Of a DNA stretch of 64,000 bases, positions 1 to 12,717 are shown in pieces (the first letter of the stretch is position 1; the number at the start of each line of letters is the position of its first letter). Made by a program: the position numbers and the translations under genes. The notes below the pieces were generated by a model, which did not search any database, had not been told where the DNA came from, and saw only the letters and a program-made list of their open reading frames with translations. The stretch covers positions 35,703,911-35,767,910 of the forward strand of contig OX457026.1 in assembly GCA_949752745.1 (NCBI GenBank), written 5' to 3'. Origin of the DNA: Protula sp. h YS-2021. Taxonomy: Eukaryota; Annelida; Polychaeta; Sabellida; Serpulidae.

Positions 1-530
1 GCTAGACCTGTCTTGAAAAATTACTCTTTTTGGCGATCCGGCAAAAATTGGCCAAATGGGGGACATTTGTAATTTTGTGGTTACCAATTTTCAAAATGCT
101 TCTTCTCCCACAATTGTGATCAGATTTTCTTCAAATTTTGCACGAATATTCCCTAGCTAGGCCTCTTTTGAAAAATTACTCATTTTGGCGATGCGCCAAA
201 AATTGGCCAAATGGGGGACATTTTTTAATTTTTTGGTGTCAAATTTTCAAATTGCTTCTTCTCCCACAATTTTGATCGGATTCCTTTCCAATTTTGGATA
301 GTTGTTCTCTAGGTAGACCTCTCTTGAAAAATTACTCTTTTTGGCGATCCGGCAAAAATTGGCCAAATGGGGGACATTTGTAATTTTGTGGTTGCCAATT
401 TTCAAAATGCTTCTTATCCCAAATTTTGCACGAATATCCCCTAGGTAGGCCTCTTTTGAAAAAATGACTCATTTTGGCGATCCGCCAAAAATTGGCCAAA
501 TGGGGGGCGTTTTTTAATTTTTTCCCCTTA
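1..530. repeat. Tandem array of ~155-bp units with a GGCGATCCGCC-AAAATTGGCC core
   Basis: Four successive copies start near 1, 156, 313 and 445, so the period is about 155 bp and the last interval is shortened to 132. Each copy carries a segment like CTCTTGAAAAATTACT, then TTTTTGGCGAT, CGCCAAAAATTGGCC and AAATGGGGGAC. The GGCGAT...CGCC...GGCC core is self-complementary. The same core and flanking words recur at 3.3, 9.3-11.1, 15.0-18.4 and 56.4-56.9 kb, so this is a fragment of a dispersed repeat family. No coding capacity is apparent. Confidence 0.8.
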
Positions 531-903
531 TGAAAGAATTGAAAGAATGACTCCTCATCAGCCACAACTACACCGATCAAGTGAGCGAATATTTTCTCCA
601 TTCAGTTACGGCTTTTTTCGTAACCGCTGTCTGCGAATTTGATCATGATTTTGTCTGTGATTCTTGGATATATATTCTGTAGGTCACGGCTGGTCACCAT
701 GTCCCTGGACATGCTTGTTTACTATAAAAGGCAAGAAAAAAGCACCAAAAAGTTGCTGGTAGTAAAAAAAATATTTCGCCTTATTTCGACATTGAAATTA
801 TGGCTCGAATGAAATTTGAATACTTATAACGTGTGAAAGGTAAAAGCAAGGTTAATAAATAAATGAGATATGAGTGAAATGTTGCCATCGCTGTTTGTTA
901 CAG
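531..903. other. Intron of the allantoinase gene, no further feature seen
   Basis: Unique-looking AT-rich sequence between the repeat array and the first visible allantoinase exon. I see no exon-like conservation here. The allantoinase exons for the N-terminal half must lie upstream of the window. Confidence 0.4.
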
Positions 904-3900
904 TTCCACGCAGAGGTAGAGTGTGGATCAGCAACACACAGCGACGGTATTCCCAGTTTCTTTGTTATCGCACATAACGCTTTCCTCATTGTTATTATGA
1001 TTTATGCCAATCAACGGTTTCTTGGGGTTATAAATTATCTGCATGGCATCCTGAAAATAAACCACTTGAATACGATTCGTTCTGCGTTTAGTTTCCGAAA
1101 AGAAAGTGCAGCACGCGGTATGTGGACTTGAATTCAGAAAAGTGCAAAGTAAACAACAAGAGGAAATGGCTCCGGAGTTCACTGAAACCTTTTGAGAAGG
1201 AAGGAGAAATTAATTACACTTAAGGAAAGGATCCTGTTTAAATCCTTTATCTTGTAAATCAATAATATTATCTACTAATTTACCCAATGTACCCATTTAC
1301 CCAACCTAATATTGTCGGAAAAATTGAATTTTTTTCTCTGTTCCCTCATGGCACTGTGTTTCTATCTGTCATTGCTTAAAAATAAGGCCATGGGTTATGG
1401 AAGAATTTTTTAAAGTTGTTGCAGGCCGAACTGTAATAAATTTTAGGCATGTTAAAACCTCGCATCGTGCATTGTTGGTGTTGGCCAAAGGCACCTTTTT
1501 CAGATTCTTCAAAATGTTTAAGGCGAAGATTGTTCATGTGTAGGGCCCCCAGAAGAGTACGGAACATTTTTATCCACGCGGCCGGACGAAATGGAAGTGG
1601 AGGCCATAAAACTTGTCTGCAGACTTTGCCTGCAGTATAGGTAAATATTTTGATGGTTTTAGTGATTTAAAGTGTATATTGTAAGTGAAATTTGTGAGCA
1701 GTTGTTGATCTTGTTGTCTTGAATGTCATCGCTGTGTGTGTAGCGAGCATAAAAACAAAACTAGACCGATTTCGCTAGCGAGTTGCGAAATGTTACACTT
1801 GGAAGCGCAAAATCACTACATTGCAGGCTTGAAAATATAGTGTTCCACGTAAAACTTTGTTGAAATGTCACCTTACCAGTTAAGTGAACAATATCGAAAG
1901 AAATCGAACAAATATTTTTACTGTTGATCTTGGCTGTCCTGCAAAATAATTTCACGAATTAATGGAAAGCAAAAGCCTTCTGTCTCAAATGCTGTCTGTT
2001 TGTATTAGGGTGCGATGCCATATCGTGCACCTGTCGTCTGCTCAGGCGTTACCCATAATTCAGCAGGCGAGGGAGGCAGGTGCCCCTCTCACCGTGGAAA
2101 CAACGCACCATTACCTGTGCCTTGATGCGGAATCCACACCCAGCGGCGCGACGCAATACAAATGCTGCCCGCCAATCCGAAATAAACAAAATCAGGTACG
2201 CAATGAACTGCCTTTTAGTGTGAGCCTACTTGGGCGGAGAGTCGGTCCAGTTGGCTGACACACCGGATATTGTCATTTTAGGGTGGACCATGACGCTTTC
2301 TGTTCCAAGGCCTTAACTATAAAGCATGGCCCTTCTGTTGTGTAAGATTGTCAGGGTGTGCTTGTACCTTTGTGTCTTACCTCATGGAATTTTCTCTTTT
2401 ACTCTGTGTAAATCAGTTGATTCAGTTAAATCGTGCCAAAAAAAATTCAAGAATTTATTTTAAAACAGAAGTAAAATTTATCAATTAATCTTAAAAGTTC
2501 TGATTACTACAGGAGCAGTAATTTGGAATTTGTTAACTTACAGTTAAGTTTAGGAATTATGAATAACGTGTAAATAATAAGCCATTGATCTTGTCTTTAC
2601 AGTAATAAATATGTAACCACAGAGTAATTATTGTGGCTTTTGTCTAACATTCATTTCCAAACTGATGCACAATGTCCATGGCTTAATATCTTTCCTGTCA
2701 ACTATTTATCCAAACCGTTCACAATTGTCGTGGGCGAATGGGTGCATGTCACCCAATGTTCCACAGTAACCGGAACATTTGAAATGCCATTCTCAATTTT
2801 TGCCTGCGCGATTGTCTCGCTCACCCTACCCTAACTAAATCTACAGCACTCACTTCACAATAAATATTCGAGTTAAAAGATTGGCTCGCTCATTTCCCCA
2901 CTCTAACTAAATGTACAACACTCACTTTACAATAAATATTCGAGTTAAACTTTTCGTGTAGGAATTTTGGCTTACATGTCATATCTATTTCCACAAAGGA
3001 GAATTCGGTGTTACGTAGACAATGAAAATCCCAAAATACGGCATATATATTTATCCCGCGTATCCTCCGGAAGGCCGAGAATATGAAAGTATTTTTAGCC
3101 TGAATATCTTGAAATTTTGGTTGATGGTAGCGGACATTAGTTCATACCTGGCTGTTATTTTATTTCATTTTTATTTTTATTTATTTATATAAGCTTGGAG
3201 GAAATATTGCCCCTCCGCAAAAAAAAAAAAACCAGTTTTCTTTAAAATGTATCTCTTCTAGGATTTTAATGGAAACGTCCTAAGATTTTGATGGAAGGTA
3301 GGGGGGTATACGTGTCCACCTGATAATTACGTTTTTGCCGATTAGTCAATTGGCGAAAAATTTTTTTCATAAAATCTTAACTGTCGCCAGGAAAGATGTC
3401 CTGTTGCATTTAGTGAAAACGTCATAAAATGTTGATTGAATGAAGGGCTATAAGTGTCTACCTTAACCAATTTATGTAAAATCTTGATAAATGCCAGGTA
3501 CATAGCCTTACTGTTTTGAAAGTTTGGTCAAAGATTACACTTCTCTGTCATAAATCATGGCATCAGCCATTCGTGAACTGGAGTATTATCCATAGATAAT
3601 TTTTTATAATACAAAACCTCCCTCTTGTGTGTTGGGGGAATCTTAAGAAAAGATCAACTGCTTTCTGTTCTGTCAAACCAACTTCCCAAACCAATATTAT
3701 TTTAAGGCGATTTCAATGCACACAGCCCATTATGGGGCAGTACTGGCACTGGATGCAAAGGAAAACTGGTAGAAAATGTTTCAAGCCACCTTGCATCCCA
3801 TAAACCCTCACAAACCTTGGTTCAATGTTGACTGCAAACAAGTAATAGTACATGGTGAACAAACTCTTAAACGCTTTACAGTCTACCCGACAATACTCGT

Positions 3901-6900
3901 AAAATAGAATATAAAAGTCTCAATGCAGTTACACCCAAACAATAAAGCAAAGCAAAAAAAAAATCATAGCAAGAGTATGTTTCAAAGTTAACCAGAAATT
4001 GTTCTCCAAAAGAAAATTTGGGATATGAATCACACAATCTCTGGCCAAAGTTTTTCCAACCCATTTAGCCATTTCAGAAATTGCAATAGTACCATCACTG
4101 GCCGTGATAATATATCTGATACTCTTGGGGCAAATTTGAACACAATTTGTCCTCTCATAATTACAACCTTGAATTTAGATACCATAATGATTTGAAGAAA
4201 GACATACCATAAACTTTAATTCTAACAAGAAGGAAGACTACAATACCAGTTTGTCTATTAATGAACTCTTTAAATGGCTTTAAAAGGCTTTAAATGATTT
4301 CCATATTCGGCCGCGGGTCCTGATGACATACACTACCAAGTGCTTAAACATCCCCTAGATCAGAGCCCCAATGTTCTGCTCGATGTGTTAAACAAGATCT
4401 TGACGACTGATGCCTTTCCTGAAATATGGAAAGAGGCAATAGTCATCCCCGTGTCAAAACTAAAGAAAGATCCAACAGATCCTCAAAATTATCGACCAGT
4501 GTTGCTCATGAGTTCTCTGTGTACAAGTTTTAAACGAATGGTGGCTGAAAAGTTAATCTGGTTTGCTGGAAAGATGTCATCTATTTGCTGATATCCAGAT
4601 TGGTTTCAGAGAGCAAAGGGGCACTGTGGATGAACTTGTAAGGCTGGAATCATTTGTGAGAGAAACATTCGTCAATAATGAGCACGTTGTCACGGTGTTT
4701 TTTTTAATCTCGAGAAGCATATGATTCGGCTTGAAAACACGGTTTACTTTATAAGACCTGTTTAATTCGGTGCTGAGAGGACACCTACCTGAATTTATCA
4801 AAAACTTTCAAAATGAACGTCGATTCCGAGTGTGACTTGGTGCAATTTTCTCGGATCATTGTGAACAGGAGGAATATTTCCCTCAGGATTGTATTCTTTC
4901 CATTCTACTCTTTTTAATAAAATCGATAGTATCAAAGATATCTTACGGACTATAGATGGATCACTCTTTGTAGACGATTTTACAATATCTTGTGGAGGTA
5001 AAAGCGTAATTCTCACACAACGGCATCTTCAGCAAAAATACACTCCTTCAAGCCTGGGCACATGACAACGGTTTTAATTTTTCTCAAACCAAAACGGGTT
5101 TCATCCATTTTTACTGCAAATGTAAACGGCACAACGGTTTTATTTAATTCAAATATTGAAATACTTGTGATAAAGGAAACAAATTTTTAGATTTGATGTT
5201 TTAATCCAAGTTGTATCGCCCACATCTGAAAAGAAAATGCCAAATGCGTGGAATATTCTTGGGATCATTTCTGCCTATGATTGGGCAGTCGACAGGGAAT
5301 ACTTGTTTATTTTGCAAATGTGTCCTAATATAGCCATCCTAGTCGCTGAAACTGACACTAAACACCAAACAAACAAACACATCATCCTTTGACTCTTTGA
5401 GACAGCTATCTGATGAAGCACTACCTAGTAAAATTATACAATTATACAATTTTTAAAAGAATGTACACGGTTTTAGCTAACTGGATTTTAATTGTGACAG
5501 TATTGATTTGTAGTCATTGACACGTACTAAGCTTAATGGGACGTTACATACCAGACAAACAAACATATACTGTCGCAATGTAACCAGCTAAGGGTCAGCT
5601 GCGTCGTTAAACAAATCATGTAACTTAACGTCACCGTACTATACTCGCCAGTCACCATTACCGTTTCGTTTATCGCTCTTTGTCGCCTTGCCTGGACTAC
5701 GTTCTTCTATAAGGCCCCGCTCCGCCGTGGTTGCTGCCAGTGATTTTCTGTCTTTGATTCAACTGCATATTTTCTGCCGTGTAGTGATGTAATTTTGAAG
5801 GGCAATGGAGAGATATACCCAAGACTCTGTATTTCATAATCATCCTATACATCAGCAATGTGTTTACGTAGAACAGTTATACTATCACCTGAAATATTTG
5901 TAAGATGTTTTTAATGCTAAATTTCAGTTATATTATCACCTAAAACTATTTTAGAACATTTTTATTGTTAATTCAGTGTTGTACTGCATATGTAACGTGT
6001 GTACGTAAGTCTACATGAATCAATACATTTTAACACTTTTAACTATGATCCTTGCACTTCGATTTTTTTTCAAACATTATATCAGTTAAGAGTTTTATAC
6101 ATGTTTCATAATGTTTGTTTCGTCTGAAATGTTACTCTTCGAACTTCGAAAAAGATAATTTTGGCACTAAATTTAGGTCCTTTCAAGTGCTGTTTCATAC
6201 TACTCTTGAATAAAGCAAAAAGAACTCACAAAAAGTTTATGGCTTTGAAATTTGCGGTGAATTTCACTCTAATTTCGTCAAAGATTGATAAGTGATAACC
6301 TACCTCCATGAATTAGTTGCAGCTGAAATTTTCATGCACAAATGTACTGTAGTTATCCCTCGTGTAACAACGCAAGATGCCTAAATGCTATATTGCAGAA
6401 AACTTTACAAAAGACATGGAAGACAAGTGTTTGCATGAAATTTAAACTGTCACCACAGCCTAACCGTGATGGGGGGGGGGGGAGGGGGGCAAACCTAACG
6501 CTTTATCAAGTCATGGTGGAGTGTATGCATGATTTTGTAATAGGAAGCTCTGTGGAAGGCGGTGACTGATGGCAGGATTGATATGGTGGTCAGCGACCAT
6601 TCCCCGTGTACGGCAGATTTAAAGTTGTTAGATAAAGGGGATTTCCTCAAGGCGTGGGGAGGCATTTCTTCAGTACAGTTCGGTAAGCGCGTGCATAAAT
6701 GAATAATACGATATGCTTCCTGTTTCTCAAGTATTTAGTATTTGTTCACCCTAATGTACTAGCTACTTTCCGTGTCACAATGTTAGAAAAATGCATTAGA
6801 TTTTGGAGCTGTGACTTAAAAATACAGTTGGTATCACTTAGTCGATATCGGAAAGTTCGAAGGAAAACGGCCGGTCCCAATATTTTTACACTTTCGGATT

Positions 6901-8347
6901 TACCAAAATCCCCTAGTGTATTGACTTTATACGAAAATTTTAGAAGCAGTTATCGCATGTTTTTTCCGTTTTTTTTTTTTTAGTTTGTCCGTAGAACTAG
7001 TCAGAGGCCGTTAGGTCTAGAAAGATATGATAATTTGGATATGATAAACTTCAGTATGTCTAGTTGATCCTCCTGTGTTTTTTTTTTAAATTTGCTTAAT
7101 TTTTCAATTACAAAACGACGAAACAAATTTGCGAAATTTGTTGCGAGAAGTTCTGGAAAGTTCTAATTTTTTCAGCCGGGGCAACCCTGGTGGTAGAAAG
7201 TCTAGAGAAAATTTTTAATTCTTGACAAGTATCTCGAAAACATAGAAAAAGCTTTTCACAAATAAATTTTACCGTGTACGATGCTTGCACTATTCTACTC
7301 GTTGCAACTTTAAATTTGTAGTCTTTCAACAGGTTTGTCCCTGTTTTGGACCAAAGGGCAGCAGTATGGCATTACCGTGGGTGATGTTTGTAGACTGCTG
7401 TGTGAGAACACTGCCCGATTGGCTGGTCTCGCGGACCGGAAGGGTAGCATAAGGGAGGGCTTTGACGCGGATTTTGTTATCTGGGACGCGGATAAAACGT
7501 ACAAGGTAACATCTAAGAAAATGTTTAGTTTGGTAATATTCCAAAGCAGAATGGACGTGTAAAGATTTGGTGCAAGCTTACAGAAAGGGCAGCATAAGTT
7601 TGGTTAAATCAACTAACAACACGTGTGCTGTATGTGTAAATTCACCAAGAACACCTGTACTGCATATACTCCAATACATCATTATTTTTAATGTAGATAC
7701 TTGAACGTCAGTGCTTTAAAATCGTATTAATATTATAAACACTTGTAACGTCTTCGTTACAGGTTACTGAAGATATTATTCATCACAAAAATAAGGTGAG
7801 ATGCCGGTAATTACTTTGTTATTTTAAAAATTTAGTTGACATTTTGCCGAGCAGATTTAACACCACTTTGACCCAGTTTTGTGCAAGAATATTTTTAATG
7901 GCCCCTCAACTTTTTGGTCGAGCCACTTAAATGCAACAAAATGACCAGATATTCCCGCAGGGGGCGTTGTTCTTTCTTAGAAATGCAAATATTCCTCGAA
8001 TCTCTCTCTTTTTCTTTATTTATTTATTTATTTTTTTTTTTGTTTACAATTAGAAGTAAGTCGGTGGACTAAGTACGTCTGTTCCTCTGTTTCAGCTGAC
8101 GCCCTCCCTTGACTGTCAGCTATTTCTGTGTTTCAGCTGACGCCGTGTTTTGACTGTCAGCTATTTCTGTGTTTCAGCTGACGCCGTGTTTTGACTGTGA
8201 GCTTTTTCTGTGTTTCAGCTGACGCCGTACCTTGACTTTGAGCTTCGGGGTGTCATCGAAAGAACGATTGTTGGCGGGGAAACTGTCTACCAGGATGGGA
8301 AGCTTTCCGACCAACCTCATGGCCAGTTCGTCTTTACCAAGCAATAA
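904..8347 (+). CDS. Allantoinase, C-terminal seven exons (5' part lies outside the window)
   Basis: Allantoinase hydrolyses allantoin to allantoate in purine breakdown and belongs to the dihydroorotase-type metal amidohydrolases. Exons are 904-946, 1553-1640, 2009-2195, 6544-6682, 7333-7505, 7763-7795 and 8219-8347, all with AG/GT borders and matching phases, giving about 263 residues. They read [82 protein letters not shown] and IIHHKNK, then a stop at 8345. The metal or active-site residues of the family visible here are the His of HAE, the second His of HIVHLSS and the Asp of SDHSP. The earlier HxH and carboxylated Lys would lie upstream. The second exon could instead start at 1544 in the same phase, adding three residues. 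The sixth exon is only 33 nt. The last acceptor lies in a 41-bp repeat. Family identity is very secure. Confidence 0.95.
2816..2953. repeat. Two-copy tandem duplication, about 69 bp
   Basis: Two adjacent copies share the words CTCGCTCA, CTAACTAAAT, CACTCACTT and ACAATAAATATTCGAGTTAAA and differ by several substitutions. The duplication lies inside the large allantoinase intron. Confidence 0.7.
4300..5420 (+). mobile_element. Degenerate non-LTR (LINE) reverse transcriptase fragment
   Basis: Conceptual reading around 4.31-4.59 kb gives [26 protein letters not shown] and [14 protein letters not shown], the fingers and early palm region of a Jockey/RTE-like non-LTR reverse transcriptase. The similarity continues past several stops and frame changes ([34 protein letters not shown], and near 5.2 kb HLKRKCQMR). 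It matches the usual order of RT followed by the C-terminal LRCISHTSWGADR-like region. No intact ORF remains and the YxDD catalytic box is not readable. This is a dead intronic insertion in the same orientation as allantoinase. The exact ends are uncertain. Confidence 0.8.
8087..8240 (+). repeat. 41-bp tandem repeat carrying four copies of a 3' splice site
   Basis: The block TCTGTGTTTCAG|CTGACGCC...TTGACTG recurs with AG ends at 8095, 8136, 8177 and 8218, exactly 41 bp apart. Only the fourth copy runs into the true last allantoinase exon (CTGACGCCGTACCTTGACTTTGAG). The first three would read LTP plus about 11 residues and then a stop inside the following copy. The duplication therefore spans intron end and exon start. 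Confidence 0.92.
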
Positions 8348-9289
8348 GGTAAATACTGTAGCAGCATGATAAAGTTCAAGACAAATTTCCTATCGTGACT
8401 ATTTAGAAGGCAAAATGACTTCTGAAAATGTCCTTTAAAAATATGCCGATTGGTCTGCAGTAAAAGTTATGTGAAAGTCCCCGGCCAGACAAGCCTAATA
8501 TTAAATGTGATCTCCTTGCTAAGGTCACGTGGACTCACTGGGCTTGATTTAAAAAAATCTGCATTTTAATAGTATTTATACCACATGACCATTTTGCCAA
8601 ACCATTGATTATATGTTTTCTGGCAAGGATTTTAAAAGATAGTTAACTGTTCTAGAGAAAAATTACTTGTTTTAAACAGCTAGATGCAACGGATATTTTA
8701 TTCGGATATTTTCGACACTCTGCTTTTTTAAAATAAAAATATTAGACTTCGATAGTTGTTTTAACACAAGACAGTATGACACCATTCTTTTTATTCATCA
8801 CTTATTATTTTTATAATATTTTCACTGTTGTAGCTGTGTGCAGGAACATTTCCGGAAATGCGTGAGAAAACGGCAGAATTCCAACAAATTTTCCCAGGAA
8901 CGCGAAATCTTCAGGTGTAGCTCCACCAGAAAGAAAAGTTTTCTTTACAGTGCAAGTTTAGTTAACGTGTAAACTTTGTTTTCGGATAACATGCAGTGTA
9001 CGCTTTCCCTGCGTTTTTCTCCGTGTTTACAATTGTACGTTCGGGTTACATGTTTCAAAAGGCGGTAGTTCTTCGCCAAACTGTAACAAAATAGCGAAAA
9101 CTGATTTTCTCACAACATACTAAAGCAATAACTGTCAGAACTATTCTACTGGTCAGCTAATCGGATTGCTATTGGAGGATCAACTAGGAGTTTTGAAACA
9201 TACCAGGTGTGGAATTCTTTTCTTTTTTAACCCCAGTTTCTTTCGGATGCAGGGACCACAGCGATCGCTGAAAGAACGTGCGTGTGTAC
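8348..9289. other. Allantoinase 3' untranslated region and downstream sequence
   Basis: The stop codon is followed directly by G|GTAAAT, which could be a donor placed just after the stop. A possible acceptor (CACTGTTGTAG) lies near 8835. An AATAAA occurs at 8732-8737 and could serve as a polyadenylation signal. No other gene is recognisable here. Confidence 0.35.
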
Positions 9290-11060
9290 GCTTCTAAATT
9301 GAAAATCGTATCTCCTCCTTTATCTTGAATATCTTGAAATAATTTTTGGTTGATAGTGCCATGGCGGATATTTGTGCCTACCTGGCTCCTACTTTTTTCG
9401 AAGTTTACGAAAATTAGGAGAATTTTGGACCATACATGTCCGTCCCGCTATTACTTTTGAGGCGACTCGCCAAAAACTGGCGTTAATATTGACATTTTTT
9501 TTGTAAAATCGTAGCTATCGTAGAAAAAGCCTTACTGACTTGAAATTTTAAGTTAAGACAGCATGAATTGCTATCTACCTGGTTATTACTTTTTTTTTTT
9601 TTTTTTGGGTGATTCGGCGAAACATTGGCGAAAAAACCCCAAAATTAATAAAATCCTAAATGATACGTGAGAAAATCCTTAGTTTCGAAATTTTAGTTAA
9701 AGATAGCTGTTTTCCGTGATTCGGTAAGAATTGACGGAAATGTTAGCAACAAACCAATTTCTTATTAAAATCTTAACTAAACTGGAGATGTAATCTTACC
9801 CTCGTAAAATTTTGAATAATGGAATGTTGCATTAGTATCTACTTGGCTAATGTTATTTTTTGGTGAGTCACCAAAAATCTGGGCAAAATATTGGCGAAAA
9901 CCCATTTTTTACTGAGGCCATGATATGACCTTAACCTTTTGAAACTCGGGAAGCGGGACAGAAGCGGACAGCAGCACTTACATGGCTATTACATTTTTAT
10001 GATTTGTCAAGCATTTGTGGAAAGATTGGCAAAAATAAAAAAAAAACAATTTCTTATTGAAATTTCAACTCACGCCAGGCATATGGTTTTACGGGTATCA
10101 GATATTACTTCCTGCCTGGCTTATTATTTTCAGTGACACCAGGGTAATAGTCTCACACTCTTGAAATGTTGATTAAATCTAGCAAAGTTTAATACCTGCC
10201 TACTTCTGTTTGACAATCTACCAAAACTCTAACCAAATGTCGAAATCCATTCTTCTTAAAAACGTACCCCTTCTTAGGATCGTTCTGGAAAGGCTTAAAA
10301 TTCTGATCGTAGGTGACAGGGGGGGGGGGGGGGGTTAGTGTCCCCCTCGCCTTTTTGGCTAGAACTTATTTTGCAAATCGCAAAAATTGGAAGAAATGCT
10401 GCCAGGGAAAAAATTTTAAAGGTAAACCTTCACCATGGACATAGCCTTACTGTCATAAAATTTAGTCTTAATTTGCTGTAATTTATGGTGATTCGCCAAA
10501 ATTAGCGAAAATATTGGCCAAAATCCAATTTAAAAAAAATTATTCCTCATAGGAACTTATTGAAAAATCTTAAATGTCCATTTCTCTATTTTTTTATTTA
10601 TTGATTGTCGATTCGCCAAGTGTTAGCGGAAGTAATGACAGAAAACCAATTTTCGTTAAAAAAATCAATACGTCCACCTTAGTGCAAGCATCATGAACTG
10701 TTGATTGAATGTGGGCGGCACAAGTGTCCACTGGACTATTTTTTGTAAGATAAACTGACACAGGGATAAAGTCTTACTGCATTGACACATTTAAGGGGGC
10801 AGGTATTAGTGCCTACGCGGTTGTTACTTTTTGTTTTTGTTTTTGTTTGTTTTTTTTTTTTTTTTTTTTTTTTTTGTTTTTTTTTTTGTTTTTTTTTTTT
10901 GTTTTGTTTTGTTTTGTTTTTTTTTTTGATGCTCCGAAAATTGGCGGAAATATTTTCGATAAGCCATTTTTGTATTAAAATCTTGACTGACGCCAAGGAT
11001 ATAACGTAAGTCTCTTTAAATTTTACTTGAAGATTATAGTTATACGTAATAAATCCTGAC
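9290..11060 (-). repeat. Array of ~150-bp dispersed repeat units, reverse orientation
   Basis: Repeated modules contain (CT)ATCTACCTGG(C/T)TATTACTTTTT followed by GGCGATTCGCC-AAAATTGGCGAAAATATTGGCC and a stretch like AAAATCTTAACT..CC-TTAC. Clear copies lie near 9.37, 9.57, 9.84, 9.98, 10.1, 10.45 and 10.8 kb. These words are the reverse complements of those in the 15.0-18.4 kb array. Long T-rich runs (10850-10930) and a G-run (10320-10334) interrupt it. Lysine- and phenylalanine-rich open frames here come from the homopolymers. Confidence 0.8.
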
Positions 11061-12060
11061 ATGATGGTTTAGGTGTAATACCTTGGATTTATTAGATTTT
11101 TGCTGCGCAATGGTTAACCAAACATTGTAAGAGAACACGAATGGCATACTGTCGTTTTTTAATTCAGTCTAATAGATAGCCCGACAAGGCTTGAGTTTGT
11201 TTTCGGTTTGATTTTACACATTATGTATTTGTTGTCAATTCAATCACAAAGTTTTGATCATATGTGCTTAACTGGGTAGTATTGTCTGGATTATAAATAT
11301 GTTTTCCATATATAACATATATAATATTTTTATATAAGATGCCTTTTAGATATTATATATTTTGCTTTTTAGTTACCTAATAATATATTTTGCTAGTTGT
11401 TCACCTGTTGATTAGTTTTCTTTGCTATTTTGTTCGGGATAAGGGTATTAAAATCAGGGAAAATGCAGTTTAGTGATATCAGAATTGTATAGCGTATGGC
11501 GAGGGAGCTCAATTACGTGCATATTGATTTTTATGTCATTGATGAATCTTTCCAAATATAAAGTGATAAACACCCTGCTGTGTTCTGATTTAATAGTGCT
11601 GGATTATTCGCTGTGATGTTTTGTGAATGTGAGATGTTCTATATATAATATAACTACTTTCATTGTGGTTTGCAGACTTTTTGAATTTTTTTTAGAAATC
11701 TGTCTGTAGTAAACTTGTATTCTGTTGATTGATTTCAAAATATCACTTTAACCCTGTCATCTGGAGGTTCTCCCATCATCTCCCAGAAAATTAGAAGACG
11801 AGGAGGGTTGGTTTGTCGTCAGTAAAGCTTGAAACAGCTTTTTCGGATGATCAGTGTTTATATGAAGGTTTACGTTTGTCATTCTAGGTATTAAGTAACG
11901 GATTAACCGGCCTCTTGTTTCAAATATGGTAGTGAGCTTCAAGGAGCGCTGTTTGCAGTTTTCCTGTTTCTTTATGATTGCCTGGACCAACACAACCACG
12001 CACATGATGACATGGTCACAAACGGTACTAATAACACGCTGTTCGACATATTCTGATGTG
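11061..12060. other. Intergenic AT-rich sequence, no supported feature
   Basis: AT-rich sequence including TATATAA-type stretches near 11.30-11.36 and 11.64 kb. No exon, transposase or known repeat is recognised. An open frame of 108 codons on the minus strand (11757-12083) has no recognisable motif. Confidence 0.4.
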
Positions 12061-12061
12061 A

Positions 12062-12210
12062 TGCTGCTGATATAACCACGCACTCCACTGTTTTACTGCT
12101 GATGATATAACCACGTGCTGCACTGCTAGTGATATAACCACTTGTTTTACTGCTGATGATATGACCACTTGCTGCACTGCTAATGATAAAAGCTCGAGGT
12201 CTGCTGCTAA
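12062..12210. repeat. 27-bp minisatellite, first block
   Basis: Tandem units of about 27 bp of the form TGCTGATGATATAACCACGTGCTGCAC, with copies differing at 3-8 positions. The same unit resumes at 12718, so this is one array split by about 510 bp. Confidence 0.8.
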
Positions 12211-12717
12211 CTAGAACCTCATTTCGCTAGCGAAATGTTAAACACTTGACAAAAATTACAATACCAAAATACTTCCTTCAATGGGTTATTTCTTGAATAA
12301 TATATTGCAAGCAACACAGCTTGAATACGTCTTATAAGCCGAGTAGTGTTTGGTTTTTGTTGACTTAAGGTTTTATTGACTGATCAGGCATACGCCGTGT
12401 TATCTATTTACGCAGTGAGAGCTCACACAAAGCTGAGCAACTGTGTGTTCTGTGCTGCGCGTGAAATGCTCCGCATTTACTTGCAAAAAATACACTCTTT
12501 TCGCATGGCGTTTTAAACAAGAAAACGAAATCGAAGGCGAAAATAAAAAAGGTCATGCACACGTTCATATCAAGTTCTGCTTAAGCCCCAATTTTCGTAG
12601 CCCTAGAGCCCGTAGTGCCAGTGGAGGAGAAGAAATCCGATCACTGTCAAGAAAAAACAAAAGATACCAACGGCTGCTCGCACAAATTCAAAAAACCCTT
12701 TGCAAGCCAAAGACTTG
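12211..12717. other. Segment interrupting the 27-bp minisatellite (possible insertion)
   Basis: About 510 bp unrelated to the flanking minisatellite. AACACTTGACAA at 12241 and its exact reverse complement TTGTCAAGTGTT at 12716 lie close to the two borders, which suggests an inserted element with short inverted ends. The left copy sits about 30 bp inside the border and no clean target duplication is seen. An unrecognised open frame (12443-12736, +) runs through it. Confidence 0.4.

Larger units (their letters stand above)
2196..6543. other. Large allantoinase intron filled with repeats
   Basis: This 4.3-kb intron contains a 69-bp tandem duplication near 2.8-2.95 kb, an isolated module of the GGCGAT/CGCCAAAA repeat family around 3.24-3.54 kb in the same orientation as the 9.3-kb array, and a LINE fragment at 4.3-5.4 kb. 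The remainder is AT-rich with no recognisable exon. A G-run lies at about 6472-6488, just before the next exon. Confidence 0.7.

Noticed and set aside
1449..1640. 63-codon plus-strand frame over an allantoinase exon
   Set aside because: The exon is read in a different frame ([13 protein letters not shown]), confirmed by phase with neighbouring exons.
10736..11062. Lysine-rich and phenylalanine-rich open frames on the two strands
   Set aside because: They are translations of a long T-run with scattered Gs, not genes.
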